Shown here piece after piece: positions 44,571 to 53,775 of a DNA stretch of 64,000 bases. This DNA comes from Acinetobacter rudis. GTDB taxonomy: Bacteria > Pseudomonadota > Gammaproteobacteria > Pseudomonadales > Moraxellaceae. The notes under the pieces were generated by a model. The model had not been told where the DNA came from and did not search any database. It saw only the letters and a list, made by a program, of their open reading frames with translations. The DNA lies in contig NZ_BBRX01000008.1 of NCBI RefSeq assembly GCF_000829675.1, forward strand, positions 1 to 64,000. The letters run 5' to 3'. The position numbers and the translations under genes were made by a program. How positions within the stretch are numbered: the first letter of the stretch is position 1; every line of letters begins with the position of its first letter.

Positions 44571-45068
44571 ATGTTAGACATTGATATTAAAATTTTAAGT
44601 GTAAATGAGCTTGAAGATTTTAAAGCAATCAGACTTTCAGCTTTGGAAAAATCTCCAAAAATGTTTGGATCTACATATAGCGCAGAGGTTGGAAAACCAC
44701 TCATTTTTTTTGAAGCTTGCTTATTAAACTCAACTGTATTTGCAGTTTATCATCAAAATATAATTATAGGCTTAGCTACATTAACACAAGAACTTGGTGC
44801 AAAATTTTCACATAAAGTATATCTATCGAGTGTGTTTATTGAGCCTGAATTTCAGCAAAAAGGTGTTGCAAGTAGACTACTTAAAGCGGTCATCGAATAT
44901 AGCCAAAAACACGTTGAACAAATTTTACTAACAGTTGCTAGTGATAATGAGCCAGCAATTCATCTTTATAAAAAACTTGGGTTTCAAATCTACGGCCTTG
45001 AACAAAAAGCCTTGAAAGATGGGAGTGAATATATTGACGAAGTTTTGATGAAGCTTTTTGTGTCTTAG
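44571..45068 (+). CDS. GNAT-family N-acetyltransferase
   Basis: 165-residue acetyltransferase. Motif A, which binds acetyl-CoA, is visible as VFIEPEFQQKGVASRLLKAV, preceded by the beta-strand segment SHKVYLSS, and motif B as ILLTVASDNEPAIHLYKKLG, the conserved NxxAxxLYxKxGF ending. The substrate cannot be inferred; such proteins acetylate small amines, peptides or protein N-termini. ATG 44571 has GAGGA upstream. It is a single gene, AT-rich, between lysR and the unrecognised secreted protein, with about 170 bases of non-coding DNA before it. Confidence 0.9.
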   Translation: MLDIDIKILSVNELEDFKAIRLSALEKSPKMFGSTYSAEVGKPLIFFEACLLNSTVFAVYHQNIIIGLATLTQELGAKFSHKVYLSSVFIEPEFQQKGVASRLLKAVIEYSQKHVEQILLTVASDNEPAIHLYKKLGFQIYGLEQKALKDGSEYIDEVLMKLFVS

Positions 45069-45161
45069 CATTTTATTATATTTATGTAAGTTAAAAAAGT
45101 GGAGATGTAGTGAGTTGTTTGCTATACAATTATTTTAACTTTAAGGACATTTTATACAGTG

Positions 45162-45791
45162 ATGCAAAAAAAAATTAATATTTTTAGTTTGATTGTTCTA
45201 TCTTTTTTTATCTCTCAAACATCTCAGGCTAGTCGCTATAGCGAAGATATGATTGATATATTTGCGACATATTGTAAACCCGTTGAAAGATATAATAATT
45301 ACGCGTTTAATTCTGATCAATCTAATTGTAATTTACCAAAAGAGTTGCAGCAGGAAGTACTGTATTTAAGCAATTTTGAAAAAGATAATATTTTAATGCT
45401 TAAAATTAGAAAAACCTTAAAAGAATGGAACATGACACCGAGTGATATAAAATTTACTTTGGGAAGTTTATATCCACAAGATATTTTTTGGGGGGATGTA
45501 ATTAGTTCATCAATTGAATTTAATCATAATGGTGAGCGCAAGTTTGTGAGTGTTTTTTATGCTGTATCTACCAACCAATTAGTATTAGGTGAAGCGAAGT
45601 GGGTTAAAAAAGGTAATCAGGAAGTTTTTGAACATAAATGGGCAGGTGACTTAGACAATCAGAAAATAATAAATACGATTATCTATTCAGAGTACTTTGG
45701 TCGTACAGCTTTACTTTCTCGAGCAATGCCGACGAATTCAAAAGAAAAGATTGATATTCCTAAACTCAAAAAATACTTAAATCTAAATTAG
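45162..45791 (+). CDS. Exported protein of unknown family
   Basis: I do not recognise this protein. It has about 209 residues with a clear signal peptide (MQKKINIFSLIVLSFFISQT, cleaved near QA). The mature part (SRYSEDMIDIFATYCKPVER) has two Cys in the first 40 residues (TYCKPV and SNCNL), possibly disulfide-bonded, then mixed helix and strand (WNMTPSDIKFTLGS, SIEFNHNGERKFVSVFYAVS) and a Lys-rich end. The base composition is strongly AT-rich compared with the housekeeping blocks, which suggests acquisition or weak constraint. The start ATG 45162 has AAGGA only at a long distance; a GTG precedes it directly. A terminator lies at 45918. Confidence 0.65.
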   Translation: MQKKINIFSLIVLSFFISQTSQASRYSEDMIDIFATYCKPVERYNNYAFNSDQSNCNLPKELQQEVLYLSNFEKDNILMLKIRKTLKEWNMTPSDIKFTLGSLYPQDIFWGDVISSSIEFNHNGERKFVSVFYAVSTNQLVLGEAKWVKKGNQEVFEHKWAGDLDNQKIINTIIYSEYFGRTALLSRAMPTNSKEKIDIPKLKKYLNLN

Positions 45792-45917
45792 GCATGAGAC
45801 ATTGCTGGAAAAATTTATCATTGACAGGGTATGTAGGCCGTAAATTTTTGAAAGCTACTCCAGAAAGAGGCGAGATAAACTTTGATCAGCTATTTCAGAA
45901 CAGGACAAACACCTCAT

Positions 45918-45950
45918 AAAAAAAGCCCAAAATGAGTCTGGGCTTTTTTT
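45918..45950. terminator. Bidirectional rho-independent terminator
   Basis: AAAAGCCCA / TGGGCTTTT stem with flanking A- and T-runs, between the unrecognised exported protein and convergent hemJ. It can serve both strands. Confidence 0.88.
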
Positions 45951-45976
45951 ATGAATTTTAAGCTGATATATCACGA

Positions 45977-46423
45977 TCAAAACTGCGGTTTAACCACTAC
46001 CAAAATCACAATGGCTAATAAAAGTAAGGTTGGCATCTCATTGAAGAAGCGCCAAAACTTGTGTGACTTGTAATGTGCATTACCAATCAGTTTCTTACGA
46101 TAGTAGCCACAAACAAAATGATAAATCACCAATAGGCCGACCAAAGCAACTTTAATATAAAACCATGTTGCTTCATGATAGTGCTGAGTTGCATCACCCC
46201 AATCGACTAAGAAATGTGCTGTGATCAGGGTTGCAATCATTGCTGGCCACATAATGCCGCGATAGAGCTTGCGCTCCATCACTTCAAAACGTTGGTGGCT
46301 GGCGAGGTCATCGCTCATTGCGTGATAAACATAAAGCCGTGGTAAGTAGAACAGTGCAGCAAACCAACAAACCACAGCAATAATATGTAAAGCTTTAACC
46401 CAAAGAAAGGCTTCTGAAACCAT
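45977..46423 (-). CDS. hemJ: Protoporphyrinogen oxidase HemJ
   Basis: 148-residue integral membrane protein of the HemJ family (UPF0093), which oxidises protoporphyrinogen IX to protoporphyrin IX in heme synthesis. It has four hydrophobic segments. Characteristic residues are KALHIIAVVCWFAALFYLPR with the conserved HxxxxxxWFAxLFYLPR, MERKLYRGIMWPAMI, and WFYIKVALVGLLVIYHFVCG with its conserved Lys and His. CopD-family resemblance is a known pitfall, but length and motifs fit HemJ. ATG 46423 has GAGG upstream. It is 29 bases after fabB on the same strand, so cotranscription is likely. Confidence 0.93.
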   Translation of the reverse strand: MVSEAFLWVKALHIIAVVCWFAALFYLPRLYVYHAMSDDLASHQRFEVMERKLYRGIMWPAMIATLITAHFLVDWGDATQHYHEATWFYIKVALVGLLVIYHFVCGYYRKKLIGNAHYKSHKFWRFFNEMPTLLLLAIVILVVVKPQF

Positions 46424-46452
46424 GGATGAACCTCATGGGGTTCAGCCTATCC

Positions 46453-47688
46453 TTAAGCATTCGCCCATTTTTTGAAAACGAGACAGGTGTTCACACCGCC
46501 AAAACCAAAACTGTTACTCATTACAGTATTCAGTTTTGCATCACGTTTTTCAAGCACAATATCAAAACCTTGAGTACCTTCATCAAGTTCAGTGACATTA
46601 ATGTTTGGCGCAATAAAGTCATTTTGCATCATGAGGACAGAGTAAATTGCTTCTTGTACACCAGCTGCACCAAGACTATGACCAGTCATTGATTTAGTTG
46701 AACTTACTGGAGGTACTTGACCTTCACCAAATGCGCGGCCCATAGCTTTAAGCTCAGTTACATCACCTGCTGGTGTAGAAGTACCATGTGTATTTACATA
46801 ATCAATTTTTTCTACGCCATGCTGTTTGGCTTCTTCAAGTGCCATCAAGATACAACGTGTTGCACCTTCACCACTTGGAGCAACCATGTCTGCACCATCG
46901 CTATTTGCTGCATAAGCAACAACTTCAGCTAGAATATTTGCACCACGTGCTTGTGCATGTTCTAAAGATTCCAGTACAACAAAACCACCACCACCAGCAA
47001 TCACAAAACCATCACGGTCAGCTGAGTAAGGACGTGAAGCGGTTTCAGGTGCATCATTGTATTTTGAGCTGAGCGCACCCATCGCATCAAACAACAAGCT
47101 TTGTGACCAGTGATCTTCTTCACCGCCACCTGCAAGCATAAGGTCTTGCTTGCCAAGTTGAATCATGTTGTACGCATAACCAATTGCATCAGCAGAAGTT
47201 GCGCATGCGCTGGTAATTGAGTGAGCGATCCCTTGTAGTTTAAAAGCTACACCAAGGTTTGCTGTAATAGTGTTTGACATATTGCGTGGTACAAAGAATG
47301 GGCCTACTTTACGAGCACCTTTTTCTTCAAGTAGTTTAATCATTTCAGCAACAGAAGCTGTTGAGTTACCACCTGATCCCCCAGCGATACCGTAACGTGG
47401 GTTACCAGCAAGTTGTTCCGTAGTTAGACCTGCATGTTCAACGGCAGCAGCAGCAGCGTTGTATGCATACATCGCACAGACGCCCATGAAGCGTTTGAGT
47501 TTACGGTCAATATGGTCGAATTGTTGTTCTGCTGCAGCACTAACATGACTTTTAAAGTTGAGCTCGGCATAAGTCGGGTTGTGATGTGTACCTGAAATAC
47601 CATTTTGTAATGAGTGGGTCACATCTTCAAGTGAGTTCCCGATACACGAGTTAATACCCATACCTGTAATAACGACACGACGATTCAT
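46453..47688 (-). CDS. fabB: Beta-ketoacyl-ACP synthase I FabB
   Basis: 411-residue condensing enzyme for fatty-acid elongation, with FabB needed for unsaturated fatty acids. It begins MNRRVVITGMGINSCIGNS. The catalytic Cys is in SITSACATSADAIGYAYN, and the two active-site His are in NTHGTSTPAGDVTELKAM and SMTGHSLGAAGVQEAIYSVL; the final motif is NSFGFGGVNTCLVF. ATG 47688 has AGGA upstream; the longer reading back to 47787 adds 33 non-conserved codons and is rejected. FabB is favoured over FabF by the ACATSADAIG motif and the short N-terminus. It precedes hemJ on the minus strand. Confidence 0.92.
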   Translation of the reverse strand: MNRRVVITGMGINSCIGNSLEDVTHSLQNGISGTHHNPTYAELNFKSHVSAAAEQQFDHIDRKLKRFMGVCAMYAYNAAAAAVEHAGLTTEQLAGNPRYGIAGGSGGNSTASVAEMIKLLEEKGARKVGPFFVPRNMSNTITANLGVAFKLQGIAHSITSACATSADAIGYAYNMIQLGKQDLMLAGGGEEDHWSQSLLFDAMGALSSKYNDAPETASRPYSADRDGFVIAGGGGFVVLESLEHAQARGANILAEVVAYAANSDGADMVAPSGEGATRCILMALEEAKQHGVEKIDYVNTHGTSTPAGDVTELKAMGRAFGEGQVPPVSSTKSMTGHSLGAAGVQEAIYSVLMMQNDFIAPNINVTELDEGTQGFDIVLEKRDAKLNTVMSNSFGFGGVNTCLVFKKWANA

Positions 47689-47891
47689 GCAAAGTCCTTT
47701 ATTTTGAAAATTAATAACAGAATTGATGCCATTTAAACGCGTTTTAACATTGACCGCAATGGCGAAAGGTATTGTTTCTATGGTCAATGAGTATGAATGA
47801 ATATTCTAGCTAAAACCAAAGCCAGCACTGTGTTTGAGGGTGAAATATCTGCCTAAATGATTACCCGTAAATGCACATATTTCTCCAATTT

Positions 47892-48677
47892 TTAGGGCAG
47901 GACTGCTTGTGAACTAGTGCCATGCAGATAGGCTGAAGGGGTAATCCCCGTGATCGATTTAAAAAAATGAATAAATGCACTATCACTAGAAAATTGCAAT
48001 GCCTCTGCCACAGGACTCACCTTGTTATACAAGGGAAGCAGTTCAAGAGCACGTAAATAACGCCATTGTTTGCGCCATTGTTGAAAACTAAGCCCTGTTT
48101 CACGTAAAAAAATCCGGGCGATAGTCTTTTCACTTGCACCTACCTGTTGCGCTAATTGTTTTAATGTTAACAAATACGCCTCTTCTGTGAGTTGGCTTAA
48201 GCGCCTGTCTTGTGGGAACTTAAGTGTAACTAATTTGCGCTGTGCGACTGACAACTCATTTAGGCAGACTTGCAGCAAATGATAGAGAACACCTTCCCCC
48301 CAATCACTATCAAAAGCACTATAGGAAATACGCTCAAGCAGCTCAATAAGCAAGGTTGTTGCTGCAAATACAGTGATATGTTTAGGAAGACCTGTGATTT
48401 GTTCAGTATCAAAGTATACAGAGCGATAGCCTGTTACTTTTTGCATTTCTGCACGGTGCGGTGTATGGGGGGGAATCCATGCAATACATCCAGCGGGAAG
48501 AAAGCACAATTGGTCCGTTAAAGTGATTTTAATACTGCCACGTTGAGCATAGAGCAGTTGGCCTTTTTGATGTTGATGTATCCCTGAATCATGCTCTGAG
48601 AGTCTGGCCGCAATGCCTATGACCGCGGTATCGAGTTGATCCGGATTAAAAACTGCATCTGCTTCTAACCATGCCAT
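47892..48677 (-). CDS. AraC-family transcriptional regulator with N-terminal cupin
   Basis: 261-residue regulator. The N-terminal domain looks cupin-like (HQHQKGQLLYAQRGSIKITL, LPAGCIAWIPPHTPHRAEMQ). The C-terminal AraC domain has two helix-turn-helix units, including LTLKQLAQQVGASEKTIARI and the final LQFSSDSAFIHFFKSITGIT with the family signature ending SAYL. It is divergent from the MFS exporter at 48783, with a 105-base gap, so it most likely controls that exporter or the adjoining region. The effector is unknown. The start ATG 48677 has no strong Shine-Dalgarno. Confidence 0.88.
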   Translation of the reverse strand: MAWLEADAVFNPDQLDTAVIGIAARLSEHDSGIHQHQKGQLLYAQRGSIKITLTDQLCFLPAGCIAWIPPHTPHRAEMQKVTGYRSVYFDTEQITGLPKHITVFAATTLLIELLERISYSAFDSDWGEGVLYHLLQVCLNELSVAQRKLVTLKFPQDRRLSQLTEEAYLLTLKQLAQQVGASEKTIARIFLRETGLSFQQWRKQWRYLRALELLPLYNKVSPVAEALQFSSDSAFIHFFKSITGITPSAYLHGTSSQAVLP

Positions 48678-48782
48678 TGCTTGTCCGTTTTTTGATATTT
48701 TATGGCTTTAATTATGATATGAATACAATTTATTTTCTACTAAGCTGCCGCTCATTGATATCATGAGGAGAGCAAAGCAGAC

Positions 48783-49919
48783 ATGTTGTGGAATAGAACA
48801 AGCCTATTGCTTTGTATGCTGTTGATGATGCCGCAGTGGGTTGAGACGATGTATAGTCCGATCTTGACCGAAATTGCTGTGTATTACCAAGTGAGTGCTG
48901 AACAAAGTAGTCTAACGTTATCTTTGTATTTTGTGGCATTTGCATTTGGCGTAGTGTTTTGGGGCTATTGTTGTGACCGTTTTGGGCGGCGAACCTCGCT
49001 GTTAAATGGCCTATGTGTGTATCTATTGGCTACACTATGGGCTTATTTTAGCAATGAATTTAATCAGTTATTAGCGGCACGCCTACTCGCTGCCTTTTCA
49101 ATCGCTGTTGCATCGATTGGTACACAAACCATTATTCGTGATCGTTTTAGTGGAAAAGCGTTGGCTCAATTTTTTGCAGTTATCGGTGTATTGATGGCGC
49201 TTAGTCCAGGTTTAGGAATGTTTGTCGCAGCACAGCTCACTGAACTTTATGACTACCGTGCTGTGTTTAGCTGTTTAAGTCTTGTTGCGGCAATACTGTT
49301 GTTCTGGAGTGCTGTGGACTTAAAAGAGAGTCGGCCCGCAGTGCAAAGTACGGTTGCTTTTACCTCGATACTGGCTCGAATGCTTAGAGATCGACGATTG
49401 CTCAATACCGCATTATTGATTGCATTGTTTAACCTAAATTTATTTGCCTACTATCAATTTGCACCTTTTCATTTCCAGCAAATGCAACTCTCAGTTCAGC
49501 AGTTTGGTCAAAGCGGCATATTGTTGAGCTTAGGTATTGCTGCTGGAGCATGTTTAAATCACTACTTACTGGCAAAAGGCCGTAGTGAGCGTTTTTTGCT
49601 TTATTTGGCCAGTTTTATTTCTTTGGTAGCAGCTTTACTGACACTAATCTTTATACAGATAAAGCATCCTTGGTTTGCATTTGCTGCATTGTTGACTTTA
49701 ATGGGGTATGCCATTGCGATTCCTAATTTACTGGCAAGTGCTTTGACCGATTATAAAGACTGTGCAGGGCGAGCTGGGGCTTTATTGGGTCTGTTGTACT
49801 ATAGTTTGTTAGGACTAGGGCTTGTCTTGGCGGGATGGGGACAGCATTTAGGTTGGACTTTATTACTCAGTACGTTCCTTATATTAACCTTCTCCTTGAA
49901 AAGGAGAAGGTTAGGTTGA
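48783..49919 (+). CDS. MFS exporter, Bcr/CflA-like DHA1 family
   Basis: 378-residue multidrug-type MFS exporter with 12 hydrophobic segments. The N-terminus MLWNRTSLLLCMLLMMPQWV is followed by TMYSPILTEIAVYYQVSAEQ, the DHA1/Bcr helix-1 pattern, and the loop GYCCDRFGRRTSLLNGLCV with the DRxGRR motif; IIRDRFSGKALAQFFAVIG matches the CflA/Bcr-type motif C region. It exports a drug-like or amino-acid-related compound; no substrate can be named. It is divergent from the AraC-type regulator. Its stop lies 10 bases before the end of the convergent DUF4132 gene. Confidence 0.87.
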   Translation: MLWNRTSLLLCMLLMMPQWVETMYSPILTEIAVYYQVSAEQSSLTLSLYFVAFAFGVVFWGYCCDRFGRRTSLLNGLCVYLLATLWAYFSNEFNQLLAARLLAAFSIAVASIGTQTIIRDRFSGKALAQFFAVIGVLMALSPGLGMFVAAQLTELYDYRAVFSCLSLVAAILLFWSAVDLKESRPAVQSTVAFTSILARMLRDRRLLNTALLIALFNLNLFAYYQFAPFHFQQMQLSVQQFGQSGILLSLGIAAGACLNHYLLAKGRSERFLLYLASFISLVAALLTLIFIQIKHPWFAFAALLTLMGYAIAIPNLLASALTDYKDCAGRAGALLGLLYYSLLGLGLVLAGWGQHLGWTLLLSTFLILTFSLKRRRLG

Positions 49920-49928
49920 GGATTGTAA

Positions 49929-52900
49929 TTACCAAGGGGTTTTCTTTTCCCACTCTGGGTCAAAGCCGCTACAAGCATCTGCTAACTTGAGATAGTCCGC
50001 ATAACATTCAGCAAGCAAAATTTTTGGCACATCTTCAAGTAAGATATCAGTACGGTTCCAGTAGCTCTGTCCTGGGCGTGCAAAACGTAGGTCATACACG
50101 ACAGCCGGAATATTTTCTTCTGGGACATAGCTACCACTAAAACCAATCTGTACCTCTAAGTTGAGGGATTTAAAAGGTTTACTATAGCTATCAAAAGACC
50201 CTGCATCTTCGATCGATGTACGCTGATAGCCCATTTTGTTGACTACACCACGTAGTGTAAATGTATCTGTTAACCAACCCTTACGGTCTTCAATTACATC
50301 CGCTTTTGGGTGACTAAGTACTGGTAAACGGCGGTCCATTTGCTCAAATAGCGGTTTAACTTTGTAATCCTTGAAGTGCTCAGTCCATTGCTCAGCTTGT
50401 TCAGGACCCACCAAAACTGCATGTGAAATTTGTACTTTGCTATCAGCTGCTAGTTCAATTTCATCATCATCTAAGTTGAGTAAACTTCCATCGTCACTCG
50501 GGCGGAAATGCTGAATGGAACCATCTGCTGCAAGTTCTAACCAGACTAGACGTTGAATGAGGCGATTCATGATTGGATGAGCAAATAAATACTCCTGCCA
50601 ATCTGCCACCGACCACTGACGTTCACCACACATGGATTCGTACAGTCGTAGTGTTTGTAAATCAATGACTTGCTTTAATTCTTTTTTACTATTGCTCAAT
50701 AATGCCTTGGCTTCTTTGATTAGAGCAGGATCATCATTCTGACGTGCAGCAGGTAGGGCTTTAACAACTTTACCTTCTTCATTTTTCAGCACAAACTTAT
50801 CTTTGTCATCGACATAAGCAGTGAAATGACGGGTGCCATATTCAATCTGTAAAATTCCTTGCTCATCTAGGCCAGCGGTTGGAATAGTCCGATCAGCCAG
50901 TTCATCGCTGGTCCAATGGTTACGTTCTGCAATTTCAGCGACGAGCTCACCAGCTAAGCTTTGTACCGATGCAGTGCGATAACGACGAGAGAGTGATAAC
51001 AGCAATTGAATCATCAAAGGATCATTACTGATGGATAGTGCATGAATCATCGCCTCAATTTGTGCGCGGCGCTGATAATGCTGTTTCATATAATCTTGCA
51101 GTTGCTTCACAGCCATACTGCCTTGTGCTGCAAAAGTCAGTGCAAGCATGCCTTTGCTTTTAATCGCAGAGCCAAGATAAGTGGCTAGGTGTTCACGTTT
51201 AAGCTCGTCGATCACTTGTTCTAAGGTGATATTGGCATATTCTTCATAGTACTGCGGATAGCGCTTATACCAGTCCTGATAGTTGCTCAGACGGCCTGGG
51301 CCTTCTTTGACTGCAAGTTCAGTCGCTTCTTCTAAGCTTGGGCCACGTGTGTCTTGATGAATAAAGCTTTGCAATAAGTGATTGGCCAATTGTTGTTGGC
51401 TTTTTTCACTTAAGAGCTGCATATAGCGCTGCAGCAAAGCATTTGGTTTAGGGTCTTTGAGCTTTTCAGCCAAGATCACCCACCATTGAATAATCTCGGG
51501 ATTTACAGCTTTACCATCTTGCCAAGTACATGCAGGTAATGAACTGAGGTCAAACCAAGTAAAGCTTGCAGATAAACGGCCTTTTAAACCTTGCTCGGCT
51601 TCCTTGAGCAAAACTTTGGGTGCAAGATATGCACTGATATCTTGGCCTAATTGCTCAAGCGCAGTCAGTAGTGCAGCACGAACAATTTCTTTTTTCTCTT
51701 TTTTAAGTAAGGCATTGAGCGGTTTTACTGCATCTTGAACGTTTAGACGTGCTAACCATTCGATTGCGGTAATACGAATTTCTTGTTTGCCAGAATCAAG
51801 CGCTTCAATTGCACGTAAGTGAATACCTGCTAAGCGTTCAAGTGCGCGCTGTGCATCAAAGCGTAAGCGTTTGTTTTCACCTAAAGCCAATTCAAGTAAG
51901 CGAGGTACAAACTGCTGTGGGAGTACGGGGAAAGTATTGAGTACTTTAATTGCACTTGATGGCTCTAATTCACGATATTTATTGTCAGAGTTAGACGGTG
52001 CAAGTCCCATTGCCTCAGTTAAGAAGTTGATGTTTTCAGCGAAGAATGGCCAGATTTTGTCAGCATCTTGAATATAGTCGTTCAGATCGTTCCAAGCATC
52101 CATCAACATCCCTTCAGCAATCATACGCTTACTATTAGGGAAGTTGTTGTTGGCAAGCGCTTGTTCGATATGACGCAATTCAAGCCCCGCCAATTCCTCA
52201 GGTTTTAGCAAAGCAAATAATGAGTCCCAGTTGAGGTAATTACGACCATTGAGACCAAATAAGCGTATAGCGTGGTTGAGGTTGAATTGCTCTAGGTTTT
52301 TTAGTGAGTTTTGATAAGTAATGATTTTAAAGTCACTATCAAAAGATTTTAGACCTTGTACACCATTGAGATAGCTGACGACACGGGCCAATGAATCAGG
52401 CTTAACTTTTTGTAGGTCTTTGTAGTTACGTTGTGCCCAAGTTGACTTGTAGCTACTTTTATCTGATTTATTTTCTTCGATTTCACGTTCTGCTGACTCT
52501 CGTGATTTTTCTAAGACCAATTGATAGTTTTGAGCAACGGTTTCAGAGAAACTTTCCGGAATGGTTGCTGTAACTAAAGGTGTACAAGCTGGAATCACCA
52601 GTTCTTCTTGTTCAGACGCTGTATCAGCAGATTTTAAGCGCTGCAGGGCAGACATAATGACCTGTTGCACAGATTTTAATTTTTCTTCAGCATGTGCTTG
52701 CTCTAAAATCTCGACACAGTTTGGTGAGAAGCGTGCCAGTAGGTCAGCGGAATTACTCCGTTGTTTACTATTGCCCACAGTAAGATAATGAGCAAGATGC
52801 TGTTGAATTTCAGCTTCAGGTAATAGACTGAGCATACTGGTTGCTGTATCGCGCGTTCTTTTTGAACTACAGATACTTAGCTGTACCATCAGCTCAGCAC

Positions 52901-53678
52901 TTTGTGCCAAGAGTTCTTTGTGTTTTTTTAGGTACTGCAAGACATTTTCTTGACCTTCAACACCATAATTAGGTGCAGCTTGGTGCAGTTGTGTTAAATG
53001 CGTTTTAATATACTCATTACAGTCAGACAGTTTATAGATCACTTCAAGATCATCATGATAGTAGCTACGACTGCTGCGACGTTCAAAAATAAAATCTAAA
53101 AGATAAGGGATAAGAGCAGGGTCTTCTTCGGCCAATACTGCCTCAAGTTTAGCCATACTCCAATGTTGTAATAATGTTTTTGATTGGTCTTTTTCACTAA
53201 ATGAGCGGTTAGACAGTGACGTCACTAAACCATCAATAGCAAAGTAGTGGAACCATTCTGGAAGTGTTGGACAGATGTGGTCTAAATTGCGCTGTTGGGT
53301 TGCTGCTGTCATCCACTTACCCATACGAATGATCTGTTCGTTGCTTAGGGTATCAAAGATTTTTTCATATAAAGTTTTTCGTGCGCGATTTGAGCTTTTG
53401 GCCAAAGCTTCTTCAGCTTTGCTTAAATTGGCCTGTCCCCAGTAGTAGCCAAAAGTCCCCGGTTTGCCAAGTATTAACCCTGCTTTATCGTCAGGAAGTT
53501 GTTGTAAACGCATCAATACATCGACATGCTCACCATTAACAATAAAAGCCATACTGTCTTCAGCAAGGGTTTCATCAATTTTGGCTAGCGGCTCAACAAT
53601 CTGTTGTAATAATTTACCTTGTGGTTCAGTAAAGTTTTTAAATAAATTGACGATCGATGTAAATAACGTATTTGACAT
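49929..53678 (-). CDS. DUF4132 family protein (YehI/MolR-like)
   Basis: 1249-residue soluble protein with a C-terminal DUF4132 domain, corresponding to E. coli YehI. The N-terminal two thirds is mostly helical with HEAT-like repeat segments (HLRAIEALDSGKQEIRITAIE, LARLNVQDAVKPLNALLKKE, VRAALLTALEQLGQ). The DUF4132 region (from about residue 1010) contains WQEYLFAHPIMNRLIQRLVW and DRRLPVLSHPKADVIEDRKG, followed by FNSYSKPFKSLNLEVQIGFS-like strands. No catalytic motif is recognised. The start ATG 53678 has AAGGA upstream. It lies 97 bases downstream of the yehQ-like gene on the same strand, so it belongs to the yehL-M-P-Q cluster functionally. Role unknown. Confidence 0.85.
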   Translation of the reverse strand: MSNTLFTSIVNLFKNFTEPQGKLLQQIVEPLAKIDETLAEDSMAFIVNGEHVDVLMRLQQLPDDKAGLILGKPGTFGYYWGQANLSKAEEALAKSSNRARKTLYEKIFDTLSNEQIIRMGKWMTAATQQRNLDHICPTLPEWFHYFAIDGLVTSLSNRSFSEKDQSKTLLQHWSMAKLEAVLAEEDPALIPYLLDFIFERRSSRSYYHDDLEVIYKLSDCNEYIKTHLTQLHQAAPNYGVEGQENVLQYLKKHKELLAQSAELMVQLSICSSKRTRDTATSMLSLLPEAEIQQHLAHYLTVGNSKQRSNSADLLARFSPNCVEILEQAHAEEKLKSVQQVIMSALQRLKSADTASEQEELVIPACTPLVTATIPESFSETVAQNYQLVLEKSRESAEREIEENKSDKSSYKSTWAQRNYKDLQKVKPDSLARVVSYLNGVQGLKSFDSDFKIITYQNSLKNLEQFNLNHAIRLFGLNGRNYLNWDSLFALLKPEELAGLELRHIEQALANNNFPNSKRMIAEGMLMDAWNDLNDYIQDADKIWPFFAENINFLTEAMGLAPSNSDNKYRELEPSSAIKVLNTFPVLPQQFVPRLLELALGENKRLRFDAQRALERLAGIHLRAIEALDSGKQEIRITAIEWLARLNVQDAVKPLNALLKKEKKEIVRAALLTALEQLGQDISAYLAPKVLLKEAEQGLKGRLSASFTWFDLSSLPACTWQDGKAVNPEIIQWWVILAEKLKDPKPNALLQRYMQLLSEKSQQQLANHLLQSFIHQDTRGPSLEEATELAVKEGPGRLSNYQDWYKRYPQYYEEYANITLEQVIDELKREHLATYLGSAIKSKGMLALTFAAQGSMAVKQLQDYMKQHYQRRAQIEAMIHALSISNDPLMIQLLLSLSRRYRTASVQSLAGELVAEIAERNHWTSDELADRTIPTAGLDEQGILQIEYGTRHFTAYVDDKDKFVLKNEEGKVVKALPAARQNDDPALIKEAKALLSNSKKELKQVIDLQTLRLYESMCGERQWSVADWQEYLFAHPIMNRLIQRLVWLELAADGSIQHFRPSDDGSLLNLDDDEIELAADSKVQISHAVLVGPEQAEQWTEHFKDYKVKPLFEQMDRRLPVLSHPKADVIEDRKGWLTDTFTLRGVVNKMGYQRTSIEDAGSFDSYSKPFKSLNLEVQIGFSGSYVPEENIPAVVYDLRFARPGQSYWNRTDILLEDVPKILLAECYADYLKLADACSGFDPEWEKKTPW

Positions 53679-53775
53679 ATAGGGTCCTTGTAAGTAGCTG
53701 GGGCAAGCGCTTGTAGTTTTTCAAAAGTAAATTAATTTTAAATGAATCCACGTCGATGCCTAGGGCAAAAATAGT

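Noticed and set aside
46453..47072. Plus-strand ORFs antisense to fabB
   Set aside because: His/Cys-rich shadow frames opposite a clear condensing-enzyme gene.
47689..47787. N-terminal extension of FabB by 33 codons
   Set aside because: The extension is not conserved-looking, and ATG 47688 has a good ribosome-binding site directly before the family start.
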